From Betaproteobacteria bacterium RIFCSPLOWO2_02_FULL_68_150 (lineage in GTDB: Bacteria > Pseudomonadota > Gammaproteobacteria > Burkholderiales > SG8-39): a stretch of DNA of 6,984 nucleotides. The notes under the pieces were generated by a model. It searched no databases, had not been told where the DNA came from, and saw nothing but the letters and a program-made list of their open reading frames with translations. Positions 1 through 6,934 of this stretch are shown in pieces (position 1 is the first letter of the stretch; each line of letters starts with the position of its first letter). Location of the stretch: contig MERE01000135.1 in NCBI GenBank assembly GCA_001771975.1, forward strand, positions 1 through 6,984, written 5' to 3'. Both the position numbers and the translations under genes were made by a program.

Positions 1-12
1 GAGGAAGTCGGG

Positions 13-1245
13 CTAACCTGATGAACGCCGTTTCCCGCCGCTGAGTTCTTGTCGGCGGATGCTCGCTACGGCCTCCAACACTTGTGCGTAGCCAATCCGC
101 TCCTGCTCCAGCCGTACACGCTCGCCGAGCCGGTCGCTGCGCAGATCATCGTAGAGGGCGCGTTCCTCATCGTCGAGTACATCGAGATCATGCAGGCAAC
201 GGCGGTCTTGCGGCTCCTCGCTCCAGAGCGCCTGATGGCCGAGAAGGGTGTCGCGGTCCATCAGCAGCGAGTGCGTGTGCGCCCAATGACGGCGCAGCCG
301 GCTGAGGATTGCGAATCCGTGCGTATCGATGTCGCCCCAGTAGTAGAGAGGCTTCCCACGCAGCCAAGGTAGCGATCCGAGCCGGTCGATCGCATAGCCC
401 CCGCCAAAAATGGCGAGGCTGCCGGTGCATTCCGGCAACGTCAGAAAGTTGATCCTGTTCTCGGTCACGAACACCCGCTCGCAGCCCGGAGCATAGGCGG
501 CAAACTCGGACAGGGGCACTGTGGCGTCCGCGATACGGCCGTCGAGCATGAACGAGCGGTCGAGCCACCGGAAGCGGATGAGCGGCTCGTCGCAACGCAG
601 GCCGAATCGCCGCTCGAACCCGTGGTCGGCAAGACCCCGCACGGTCGCGTCCACGACCTCCGCCGGCAGCAGCCGATCCAGCCACGCGCCGAGCAGCGCG
701 CGGTTCTCCTCGATGAACTTGCCGTCCACTCCCGGGATGCCGAGCTCGCGGGCGTAGCGCATCGGTCTCGGATGCGCCCGGAAATACCCGACAACGGCCA
801 ACAGCCGCGGCAAAGCGCCTTGGACCTCGAGCGCCCGCAGCGGCTGCTCGGCGAGCCAATCAGCCAGGCGCGGCTCCCGGGACCGGAGCGTTTGCGCCAC
901 CTCGGCGAAGCGCGCCAGTGCTGCGCTCTCGCCGGCACACGCCGCGATATCCTCGGCGCTCTCGAACACGATGCTCTCGGGGACCCGCAAACGCCCGAGT
1001 TTCTGATGCGCGACTTCCTTGAACGCCACTGCGTAGCCGGCACCCTGTCTCGCCTTGCTCCCGGCCTCCAACCGCTCGACCTCGGAGCGCAGCTCGGCAA
1101 AGCGCTCGAGCCACTCCTGCGCTGAAGACTTCCGAAACTGCACCGAACAAGGGAAAAGCGCCGCGGCGCCGAGCCAGGCCCGCAGCGGCGCGCCGCTGAA
1201 CCAGAGCTTTCGCGCGCGGATTCGGATCTCGTCCGGCGAGATCAT
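13..1245 (-). CDS. jetD: JetD, Wadjet Toprim-fold nuclease subunit (DUF3322/DUF2220)
   Basis: This is the nuclease subunit of a Wadjet anti-plasmid complex, 410 aa. In the family, JetD associates with the JetABC motor and cleaves circular DNA once loop extrusion has been completed. The N-terminal part (about 1-190, DUF3322-like) opens with the usual MISPDEIRIRARKLW start and contains the family motif GKFIEENRALL (175-185). The C-terminal part (about 220-400, DUF2220/Toprim-like) has the acidic residues expected for metal-dependent cleavage: E262 in VTENRINFL and D305/D307 in YWGDIDTHGF. It also has the conserved RLEQERI segment (378-384). The codons for E262, D305 and D307 were checked against the sequence. 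The start codon overlaps the jetC stop as ATGA (1245-1242), and I see no good Shine-Dalgarno of its own, which fits translational coupling. The stop is TAG at 15-13. The fold resembles the topoisomerase VI A/Spo11 Toprim domain, but the genomic context points to JetD. Length is normal and the gene appears intact. Confidence 0.95.
   Translation of the reverse strand: MISPDEIRIRARKLWFSGAPLRAWLGAAALFPCSVQFRKSSAQEWLERFAELRSEVERLEAGSKARQGAGYAVAFKEVAHQKLGRLRVPESIVFESAEDIAACAGESAALARFAEVAQTLRSREPRLADWLAEQPLRALEVQGALPRLLAVVGYFRAHPRPMRYARELGIPGVDGKFIEENRALLGAWLDRLLPAEVVDATVRGLADHGFERRFGLRCDEPLIRFRWLDRSFMLDGRIADATVPLSEFAAYAPGCERVFVTENRINFLTLPECTGSLAIFGGGYAIDRLGSLPWLRGKPLYYWGDIDTHGFAILSRLRRHWAHTHSLLMDRDTLLGHQALWSEEPQDRRCLHDLDVLDDEERALYDDLRSDRLGERVRLEQERIGYAQVLEAVASIRRQELSGGKRRSSG
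1242..1245 (-). promoter_or_regulatory. ATGA stop/start overlap, jetC-jetD
   Basis: The jetD ATG (1245-1243) overlaps the jetC TGA (1244-1242). No clear Shine-Dalgarno is visible in the preceding 20 nt (GC-rich end of jetC), so jetD translation probably depends on ribosomes finishing jetC. That would keep the nuclease tied to motor production. The coupling is inferred; only the overlap is seen. Confidence 0.65.
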
Positions 1246-4200
1246 GCGGACGCAGCGGCGAGGAACTTCTGCTTGCGCTCGCGGTATTCCTCGATCGTCA
1301 GGTTCTGGACCATCGAATTCGAGCCCCCCTCGTTGTGCACGAAATGCACCGCCGAGATGTAATCCTCGATGACCGCGATCTTCTGAAGAGGGGTGACGAT
1401 CAGGAGCTGGAGGTCCAGCGTCCGGAACAACTCGAGTCCGTACCGGGTGCTGTCATCCGAGCCGCGACCGAAGGCCTCGTCGATCACCACGAAGCGGAAG
1501 TGCCGCTTCCGTGTCTGCGCATCGCCCAAGCCGAACTGGTAGGCGAGCGCAGCCGCGAGGATGGTATAGGCCAGCTTCTCCTTCTGACCACCGGACTTGC
1601 CTGAAGAGTCGCGGTAGAACTCGCGCTCGGCGCCATCGGCACGCCAGCGCTCCTTCGCGCCGAACTCGAACCAGTTGCGCACGTCGGTCACCTTCGCCCG
1701 CCAGCGCGCATCGAGATCGGCCTGCCCCTCTCTTCCGTTCAACCGCTCCACGAGCGCTTTGACCTGCAGGAACTTCTGCTCGCTGTAGAGCTCGCCGCTC
1801 TCGTCGCCGCCGCTGATGCAGGTGCGCAGATTCGCCTGAAAGTCGCGCACATCCGCATCCGGCGAGGGCAAGCTCACCAGTTCGATATAGGTGCCCTGGC
1901 TGAGGTCATATTCGATGCTTCCGAGGGACGCATTGATGACGCGGATTCTTTCGTCGATTTCGTGGCGGCGCCTCTGCAGGTGCGCTTGGAACGCGGCCAT
2001 GCTGTTGATCGTCTCCTTGTTGAGCAGTTCCTTGAATCTGGCCTCGAATCGCGGGAGGTCGTCCTCGCGCAGCGCCTGCAGCCGCCGGCGATACTCCGGC
2101 AGCGCTTCGGTGCGCGCGTCCATCTCCGCAGTCTCTGCCGGGTACGCCGCCTTGTAGCGCTGCATCTGTTCGACGATTCGCTCCCGCAATCTCCCGGCCG
2201 CCTTGTCGTCGGCATCGATCTTTGTCTGCAGCGCCTCGCGCATGCGCCGCTGCTGTGACTCGAGAGACCGCAGCTCCAGCGCTTCATCGCCCAACACCTG
2301 CTGCCGCCATTGCTCCAGCAGCGCAACGCTGGCGCTCCGGTCGGACTCCGATAGCGCAGCTTCCTCCTCGCGGGCACCCAGGCACGCCTGGCGCGCCTGC
2401 TCAAGCCGGTCGAGGGTGCTTCCCTGGCGCCGGCTGGTTTCCTGCCTCTGCGCATCTGCGGCGGCGTAGTCGTGATCGAGCTGCGCGAGTTGTGCACGGA
2501 GTGTGCGCAACTGATCGTCGGATTCCTCCAGCGTGCGCTTTTCGTCTTCCAGCTTCTGGATCCCGGCAGCCGTACCGCGCCAGTTGATGCGCGAAAACTC
2601 TTTCAGTTCGAGCAGCCGGTCCGCGGCACGCAGCTGTTGCTCGCCCGTCCGGCGCTGTCCGTCCAGATTGTCGCGCTCCGCCTTGATGACCAGCAGCCGG
2701 CGCCGAATCTCGCTCCGCTCCGTGCGCAGCGTCTTCAGCTTCTCGCGATTGTCCCAACCGAGCACATAGCGCGAGCGGTCCTCGATCCGATGCCGGTCGT
2801 CTTTTTCGTGTCGGCGCTCGTTCGCCTTGATGAGGCCATTCAGGGTAAGCGCACGCGGCAGCCTGCGGAACTCCTCCAGGCTCTCGCAGCAGGCGTAGTC
2901 GAAATGCTCGGCCAGTTCGCGCTCGAGAAACGCATAGAACGCGCTGTCCGGCTTGATCGAAAGCTTGCGCACCACCGATTGCGGGGAGACCGTCCTTGCC
3001 ATCGCGCGCGAGGCTTCGTCGCGCACCCTCAAGTACACGAGCCGCCCGCGCAGGTGGGTGCGATCCACGTAGTAATTGACCTGCGCGTAGAGGGATTCGG
3101 GCACGAGCAGATTCAGCGCGAAGCCGTGCAGCAGGCGTTCGATCGCGCCTTCCCAGTCACTCGCGTCCGGACGAACCCGCAGCAGCTCGCCGGAAAAAGG
3201 CAGGTCCTCGGGATCGACACCCAGCGCTGCGGCGAGACCCCCTCGTATGCCAATGCTGTCGGCGGGGATATTGCTCGCGCGGCTCTCCAGAGAGCGGACT
3301 TCGTCCGACAGCAGCTTGTCGCGCTCGCTGCTGCTCTTGAACTCGACCGCTTTATCGACCACGAGGCGATCCAGGCGCTGCTTCTCCGCGTCGACTTCCT
3401 GCCGGCGCAATCCCGCGGCGCGTATTGAGCCCAAGAAAGTCTCCAGCGTCGTGCCGGGCTTGACCGCGAGCGCCGTGCAAAGGCGCCTGTAGTCCTCATC
3501 GTCTGCGCGCTGGCGCTCCCGCTCGGCCTGCTCGTGCGCGATCGTCGTCTCGATCTCGCGGATCCGCCCGCCGCCCTGTCGCTCGATCGCCGCCTGCAGA
3601 TCGGTACGCCGGCGCGACAGCTCGTCCAGCCCGACCCGCTGCGCTTCGAGCTGCTGCTCCCACTTTGTCTTATCGAATTCGAGCTGCTCGATCTGCTTTT
3701 CGAGCAGCACGCTACGGTGCCCGGCGAACCAGGCGGAGAGCGCCTCCCGGGCGCGCCGCAGCGCTGCGAGGTGAGCCTCCAGGGCTTCGAGGCGCTCGCC
3801 GTCGGCCGCCAGCGGCGCCAGGCGCTCGATCTGGTCGCGCGCCCGCACCACCGCGTCGTGCGCGTGGTTCAGGTTCTCGAAGTTGCCGATGAGCGCCCGG
3901 ATCCGATCCTCCGTGTCGTCCGGTTCGAGCATGTGCCTACGCACGAACTCGGTGAGATTCCCCACCGACTTCATCGACACGGTCTGGTAGAAGAGATCGA
4001 GCGCCTGCGGGTGCGGCACGCCCAGTTCGCGCCGCAGCCGCGAGCTGTACTCCTCGAAGGTGTCGAAGAGGGCGACGCGCCGATCTCCCCGCAGCCGCTT
4101 GCGCAGGCTCTGGATGTCTTCGCCAAAGCTCGTGAAGTCTTCCGTGATCGCGAGCGCGCCGGTCGCGACGACGTAGAGGCGGTACGGGTTGCGCTCACCC

Positions 4201-4613
4201 TCCTTGGTCCAGAAGACCTGGGCCAGCGCAACGTGGCGCTCGGCAACCCGGTCGGTGAACACGCCAAGGAGCACGCTGTAACTGCTCTCCCCGCGTAGCG
4301 CCTGGGCCTGGGCACCGCCGGTCAGCTCGTTCGTGACGCTGCGGTATTCGCCCCGCACGTAGGAGTGGAGCGAGCGTTCGCGTGCTTCCGCGCCCGCCGC
4401 CTTGTTATAGGTGATCTTGCGCGGCGGCACCAGCAGCGTGGTGAGCGCATCCACCAGCGTGGATTTGCCCGAGCCGATATCACCGGTGAGCAGCGCATTC
4501 TGGCCACCAGGCTCGATTCTCCAGACGCGCGCGTGGAACGTGCCCCAGTTCAGCACCTCGAAGCGCGCCAGCCGGAAGCCCGGCTGCAACGTCTCATTCG
4601 AAGCGTTGCGCAT
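1242..4613 (-). CDS. jetC: JetC, SMC/MukB-like ATPase of the Wadjet complex
   Basis: This is the SMC-type motor subunit, 1123 aa, expected to dimerise and drive ATP-dependent DNA loop extrusion with JetA and JetB. The N-terminal head half starts with FRLARFEVLNWGTFH and carries the Walker A motif GDIGSGKST (44-52, with K50 and S51). A long charged, heptad-rich region (about 255-450) forms the first coiled-coil arm. A compact segment (about 465-600) has a hinge-like pattern, including DWEGAIERLLHGF (486-498) and LRGRLVYLRV (521-530). The second coiled-coil arm runs from about 625 to 900. The C-terminal head half has the ABC signature SGKSGGQKEK (1004-1013), Walker B FVVIDEAF (1041-1048, with D1045 and catalytic-type E1046) and the downstream IVTPLQK switch segment (1072-1078). 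The ATG at 4613 lies inside jetB (20-nt overlap), and the TGA at 1244-1242 overlaps the jetD start. SbcC or RecN can look similar, but the hinge pattern, head motifs and neighbours favour JetC/MksB-type proteins. No truncation or loss of ATPase residues is seen. Confidence 0.96.
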   Translation of the reverse strand: MRNASNETLQPGFRLARFEVLNWGTFHARVWRIEPGGQNALLTGDIGSGKSTLVDALTTLLVPPRKITYNKAAGAEARERSLHSYVRGEYRSVTNELTGGAQAQALRGESSYSVLLGVFTDRVAERHVALAQVFWTKEGERNPYRLYVVATGALAITEDFTSFGEDIQSLRKRLRGDRRVALFDTFEEYSSRLRRELGVPHPQALDLFYQTVSMKSVGNLTEFVRRHMLEPDDTEDRIRALIGNFENLNHAHDAVVRARDQIERLAPLAADGERLEALEAHLAALRRAREALSAWFAGHRSVLLEKQIEQLEFDKTKWEQQLEAQRVGLDELSRRRTDLQAAIERQGGGRIREIETTIAHEQAERERQRADDEDYRRLCTALAVKPGTTLETFLGSIRAAGLRRQEVDAEKQRLDRLVVDKAVEFKSSSERDKLLSDEVRSLESRASNIPADSIGIRGGLAAALGVDPEDLPFSGELLRVRPDASDWEGAIERLLHGFALNLLVPESLYAQVNYYVDRTHLRGRLVYLRVRDEASRAMARTVSPQSVVRKLSIKPDSAFYAFLERELAEHFDYACCESLEEFRRLPRALTLNGLIKANERRHEKDDRHRIEDRSRYVLGWDNREKLKTLRTERSEIRRRLLVIKAERDNLDGQRRTGEQQLRAADRLLELKEFSRINWRGTAAGIQKLEDEKRTLEESDDQLRTLRAQLAQLDHDYAAADAQRQETSRRQGSTLDRLEQARQACLGAREEEAALSESDRSASVALLEQWRQQVLGDEALELRSLESQQRRMREALQTKIDADDKAAGRLRERIVEQMQRYKAAYPAETAEMDARTEALPEYRRRLQALREDDLPRFEARFKELLNKETINSMAAFQAHLQRRRHEIDERIRVINASLGSIEYDLSQGTYIELVSLPSPDADVRDFQANLRTCISGGDESGELYSEQKFLQVKALVERLNGREGQADLDARWRAKVTDVRNWFEFGAKERWRADGAEREFYRDSSGKSGGQKEKLAYTILAAALAYQFGLGDAQTRKRHFRFVVIDEAFGRGSDDSTRYGLELFRTLDLQLLIVTPLQKIAVIEDYISAVHFVHNEGGSNSMVQNLTIEEYRERKQKFLAAASA

Positions 4614-5184
4614 GGTCGCGGTAGGCGGCTTCGAGATCGGCGAGCCAATCGGCGTTGACGAAGGCTCGCAGGATGCGGCGCACTTCGTAGAGGTCGTCGT
4701 CGTCCTTCATCTTGCGCAGAAACCCGAGTTCCTCGACGCGCGCAACGTGGCGCTCGATCTGATCCTCGAGCTTCGCCTCATTGGTGCCCGATGCGAGGAA
4801 GGTGCGCATCATGTCCACCATCTGCTCGCGCGAGAGCACGAGCCGCGTCTCGCCACCCTGCGCGTCGTGCTGCGCGAGGCGCTTGCGCAGGAGCACCAGG
4901 AGCAGGCTTGCCGGGTAGCTGAGCGGCCGGCGCGGGATCAAACGCGGCACCACTTCGTCCGTGCCGGCGGTGTCCGCGTCGCTCTGCCGAAGAAACGCGT
5001 AACCTTCGGCATCGTCGATGATGACATCGAGGCCGAGCAACCGGAGATGATCGCGCGCCGCGCCTTGCAAGTTGAGAAGATCGCGCCAAAGCGCAGGAGC
5101 CTGCTCGCGGTATACGACGCCCTTGAGAAGACCGACCAGGATCGTGGGAAGCTCGTTGCCTTGTGCTGTTTCCATTGCGCTCAT
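4594..5184 (-). CDS. jetB: JetB, KITE-like (MukE-like) Wadjet subunit (DUF4194)
   Basis: This 196-aa protein matches the DUF4194/JetB family. In the complex, JetB is the small winged-helix KITE-type partner that binds the kleisin JetA, comparable to MukE or MksE. Family-typical stretches are LLKGVVYREQAPALW (19-33), the IDDAEGYAFLRQ strand-turn region (56-67), RRPLSYPASLLLVLLRKRL (85-103), TRLVLSREQMVDMMRTFL (113-130) and, near the C-terminus, ELGFLRKMKDDDDLYEVRRI (152-171) followed by AFVNADWLADLE. No signal peptide or membrane segment is seen, and the protein should be cytoplasmic. The first ATG (5184) overlaps the jetA TGA as ATGA. A second ATG three codons later (5175) has a GGAA about 8 nt upstream and could be the real start, which would give METAQGN as the N-terminus. 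The end overlaps jetC by 20 nt. Length is ordinary for the family. Confidence 0.94.
   Translation of the reverse strand: MSAMETAQGNELPTILVGLLKGVVYREQAPALWRDLLNLQGAARDHLRLLGLDVIIDDAEGYAFLRQSDADTAGTDEVVPRLIPRRPLSYPASLLLVLLRKRLAQHDAQGGETRLVLSREQMVDMMRTFLASGTNEAKLEDQIERHVARVEELGFLRKMKDDDDLYEVRRILRAFVNADWLADLEAAYRDHAQRFE
5181..5184 (-). promoter_or_regulatory. ATGA stop/start overlap, jetA-jetB
   Basis: The jetB ATG (5184-5182) and the jetA TGA (5183-5181) share bases in a 4-nt overlap. This arrangement typically lets a terminating ribosome restart at the next gene, keeping subunit output linked. A weak GGAA lies immediately upstream, inside the end of jetA. Confidence 0.7.
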
Positions 5185-6620
5185 TCCAAGAAGATCACGC
5201 GCGGCAAGCGCACCCGCTTCTCCGCCCTCCCGCCGCTCGGTGGAATCACCACCGTCTCCGTGACGGACTCGTCCACTGCCGCACCTTCTTCGCCCGCAAT
5301 TCTGAGATAGGCGACGACTTCGGCCAGGCCCTGCTCAGGCGGGTAGGCCGAGGTTACCTCGGCGAGCGTCACCTGCGACCGGCTGCGAAGCAGTTCTGCG
5401 ACGTGCCCGCGCAGAAGCTTCTCGTCCACCACGGTCTGCGCGAAGAGCGTCGCCAGATTCAGCTCGGCCGCGCCCGCCTCGATCGCCTCCAGACCGAGTA
5501 CGGGGTTGCGGGGCGGACGATACAGCGACCGGCACATGGACAGGTTGAATTCGGGGGCCTGGGCGTCCAGCAGGGCGAACCGGGGGCCGTATGGCGGATC
5601 GGCTTTGACGCGCATCGCGTGCGCCTCGATCGCACGGATGAGATCGAGTATGCGGCGGTTTTCGACGTGTGCCTGGTCGTCCACGAAGCGGCGCAATTGC
5701 TCGACCAGTTGCGCGAGCGTACTGTGTACTTTTTCACCGGCGTCGAGAAGCAGAAACGGGATACCGCGCACGAATTCCTCGTGCGAGAGCTCCTGTACCG
5801 CTGGCAGCTCGTGCACCCTTCGCAACCAGGCCTGCAGCTCGTCCTGTCGTGCCGGTGACATCAGAAACTCCCAGAACGCGTCGAAGCTCTTGCCCTGGTC
5901 CGAACGGCGAATGTGGTCCGTTTCGCCGAAGATCTCCTCCAGCAGCACACCCTTGGCCTGCGTGCTGATCGCCACGCGCTCGCGCGTCTGCGCATCGAGC
6001 CCGCGAAAGTTTTCCTCGACCTGCCGGAAGTCTCCCAACAGGTGGCGCGCGGTATCTTCGACCTGAAGGTAGCGCTCCTTGACCTGCGTCGCGTCGAGCG
6101 GACCGGCCTGGCCGCTGCGCACCCGTTCGATCTCCCGCTCGAGTTCAGCCTTGCGGCGTTCCATCTCCAGGACGCGCGCTGCCGGATCGTCCTGCGAACC
6201 CGTCGCCAGATCGCGCAACAACTGGAAAAGGGTCAGCAGGCGGGACTCCGTACCGACGAACTGCTGCGGCCTGAGGGCCTGAATCCACTCGATCGCCCTT
6301 TCGGTGGCGGGCGTCAAGTCAAACTCCGCGTCCTCGCCCGACTTGGGATAGTACTTGCGCAGGTAGGCCCGCTCGGGCGCGGCCCAATCCTCCAGATACT
6401 GGCGCGCACTCTTCGGGTAGCGTTCCGTCCCGTGCGTCTCTCTTAGTTGGTCAAGATAGGTGTCCAAATGCGCCACCAGCTCCGGCGCGGGGATCGCGCG
6501 GCGATTGAGCTTGATGAAAGCGAGCGCCAGAAAACTCAGGATCAGCGGCGCATGATCGGCCGCGAGCAGCCGCCAAGCGGCGTGCGTCTGCCGGAGGCGG
6601 TCCAAAGTATCGTGGTCCAT
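5181..6620 (-). CDS. jetA: JetA, kleisin-like (MukF-like) Wadjet subunit (DUF3375)
   Basis: This is the kleisin-type subunit that should bridge the JetC heads and hold JetB, comparable to MukF or MksF, 479 aa from the start chosen here. The N-terminus LRQTHAAWRLLAADHAPLIL (9-28) is the hallmark opening of DUF3375. It is followed by SARQYLEDWA (71-80) and the LRKYYPKSGEDAEFDLT segment (87-103). A charged helical middle (about 145-240) contains RYLQVEDTARHLLGDFRQVEENFR (split here as RYLQVEDTARHL at 183-194 and LGDFRQVEENFR at 195-206). The C-terminal winged-helix-like part has VTLAEVTSAYPPEQGLAEVVAYL (given as VTLAEVTSAYPP at 417-428 and the following helix) and ends with the family-like RVRLPRVIFLE. 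The same frame is open up to an ATG at 6791, which would add 57 residues. I chose 6620 because the family opening begins right after it and the resulting length is typical. The upstream Shine-Dalgarno is weak at either start. The TGA at 5183-5181 overlaps the jetB ATG. This is the first gene of the operon. Confidence 0.93.
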   Translation of the reverse strand: MDHDTLDRLRQTHAAWRLLAADHAPLILSFLALAFIKLNRRAIPAPELVAHLDTYLDQLRETHGTERYPKSARQYLEDWAAPERAYLRKYYPKSGEDAEFDLTPATERAIEWIQALRPQQFVGTESRLLTLFQLLRDLATGSQDDPAARVLEMERRKAELEREIERVRSGQAGPLDATQVKERYLQVEDTARHLLGDFRQVEENFRGLDAQTRERVAISTQAKGVLLEEIFGETDHIRRSDQGKSFDAFWEFLMSPARQDELQAWLRRVHELPAVQELSHEEFVRGIPFLLLDAGEKVHSTLAQLVEQLRRFVDDQAHVENRRILDLIRAIEAHAMRVKADPPYGPRFALLDAQAPEFNLSMCRSLYRPPRNPVLGLEAIEAGAAELNLATLFAQTVVDEKLLRGHVAELLRSRSQVTLAEVTSAYPPEQGLAEVVAYLRIAGEEGAAVDESVTETVVIPPSGGRAEKRVRLPRVIFLE

Positions 6621-6775
6621 TCCGAAATTGTGAGGCAATCGAGACCGCAGGTGTCGGCGGCCGCGCAGAGAAGCATCTATCCGCCAGTGCCAACCCGAGA
6701 GCCGTAGGGCGAACCGCGATCCCTCCTCGCAAACGTACCAGTGCCGGAGGCTCGCCTCGTGAGCCACCCGGCTGA

Positions 6776-6934
6776 GAGAATCAACCCACATGGCATCGGA
6801 TCAACAAAGCGAACCCCGAGGTCGATCAGTTCTGGATGGATATCGGCAGGTACACTGCGCTACATCGAGACGGCGAGAAACTGCGGAAAATGGGGGAAAT
6901 GGTGAGAAACGAACCGTTCCTTTCTCGAATCTAG
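6776..6934 (+). pseudogene. Unrecognised protein-like open frame, possible gene remnant
   Basis: On the plus strand a frame is open from just after a TGA (6773-6775) to a TAG (6932-6934). It encodes a hydrophilic, balanced sequence including INKANPEVDQFWMDIGRYTA and, further on, LRKMGEMVRNEPFLSRI. There is no ATG at its beginning; the first is at 6836, which would give only 32 residues, without a clear ribosome binding site. About two thirds of its third positions are G or C. I do not recognise a family. It could be the 3' end of a gene whose front was replaced when the jet operon arrived, or a chance open frame. The palindrome at 6904-6926 overlaps its last codons. Confidence 0.2.
6904..6926. 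repeat. Near-perfect 23-bp palindrome, candidate operator
   Basis: The left arm GAGAAACGAAC (6904-6914) and right arm GTTCCTTTCTC (6916-6926) are reverse complements at 10 of 11 positions, around a single central C (6915). The only mismatch is C6910 against C6920. The arms nearly touch, which suits binding by a dimeric regulator better than a stable hairpin, and no U-tract follows on either strand, so it is not a normal intrinsic terminator. It lies about 284 nt before the preferred jetA start and about 113 nt before the alternative one, in the AT-richer part of the upstream region. The regulator, if any, is not in this window. An operator role is inferred from the symmetry and position only. 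Confidence 0.45.

Noticed and set aside
2472..3428. 318-residue open frame on the plus strand inside jetC
   Set aside because: It is antisense to the strongly conserved JetC coding frame. Long antisense frames are expected in GC-rich genes with G/C-rich third positions, and its translation shows no recognisable domain.
3534..4298. 254-residue plus-strand open frame opposite the JetC N-terminal arm
   Set aside because: It is a shadow of the JetC frame; the Leu/Arg/Glu-rich composition mirrors the antisense of a coiled coil.
4411..5310. 299-residue plus-strand open frame across the jetA-jetB-jetC junctions
   Set aside because: It runs antisense through three well-supported genes and lacks a ribosome binding site or any family motif.
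5163..5858. 231-residue plus-strand open frame opposite jetA
   Set aside because: It is antisense to conserved DUF3375 coding sequence and has no domain signature.
6749..6765. GGCTC...GAGCC hairpin in the jetA leader
   Set aside because: A 5-bp stem with a 7-nt loop is common by chance in GC-rich DNA, and no accompanying regulatory feature is seen.
6770..6815. Possible sigma-70 promoter (TTGATC or TTGTTG as -35 element) on the minus strand
   Set aside because: No acceptable -10 element at 16-18 nt spacing; the best matches are three of six bases or fewer.
6911..6919. GAAC/GTTC core as a LexA box
   Set aside because: The Gram-positive LexA box needs a four-base gap and the alphaproteobacterial one seven bases; here the gap is one base.
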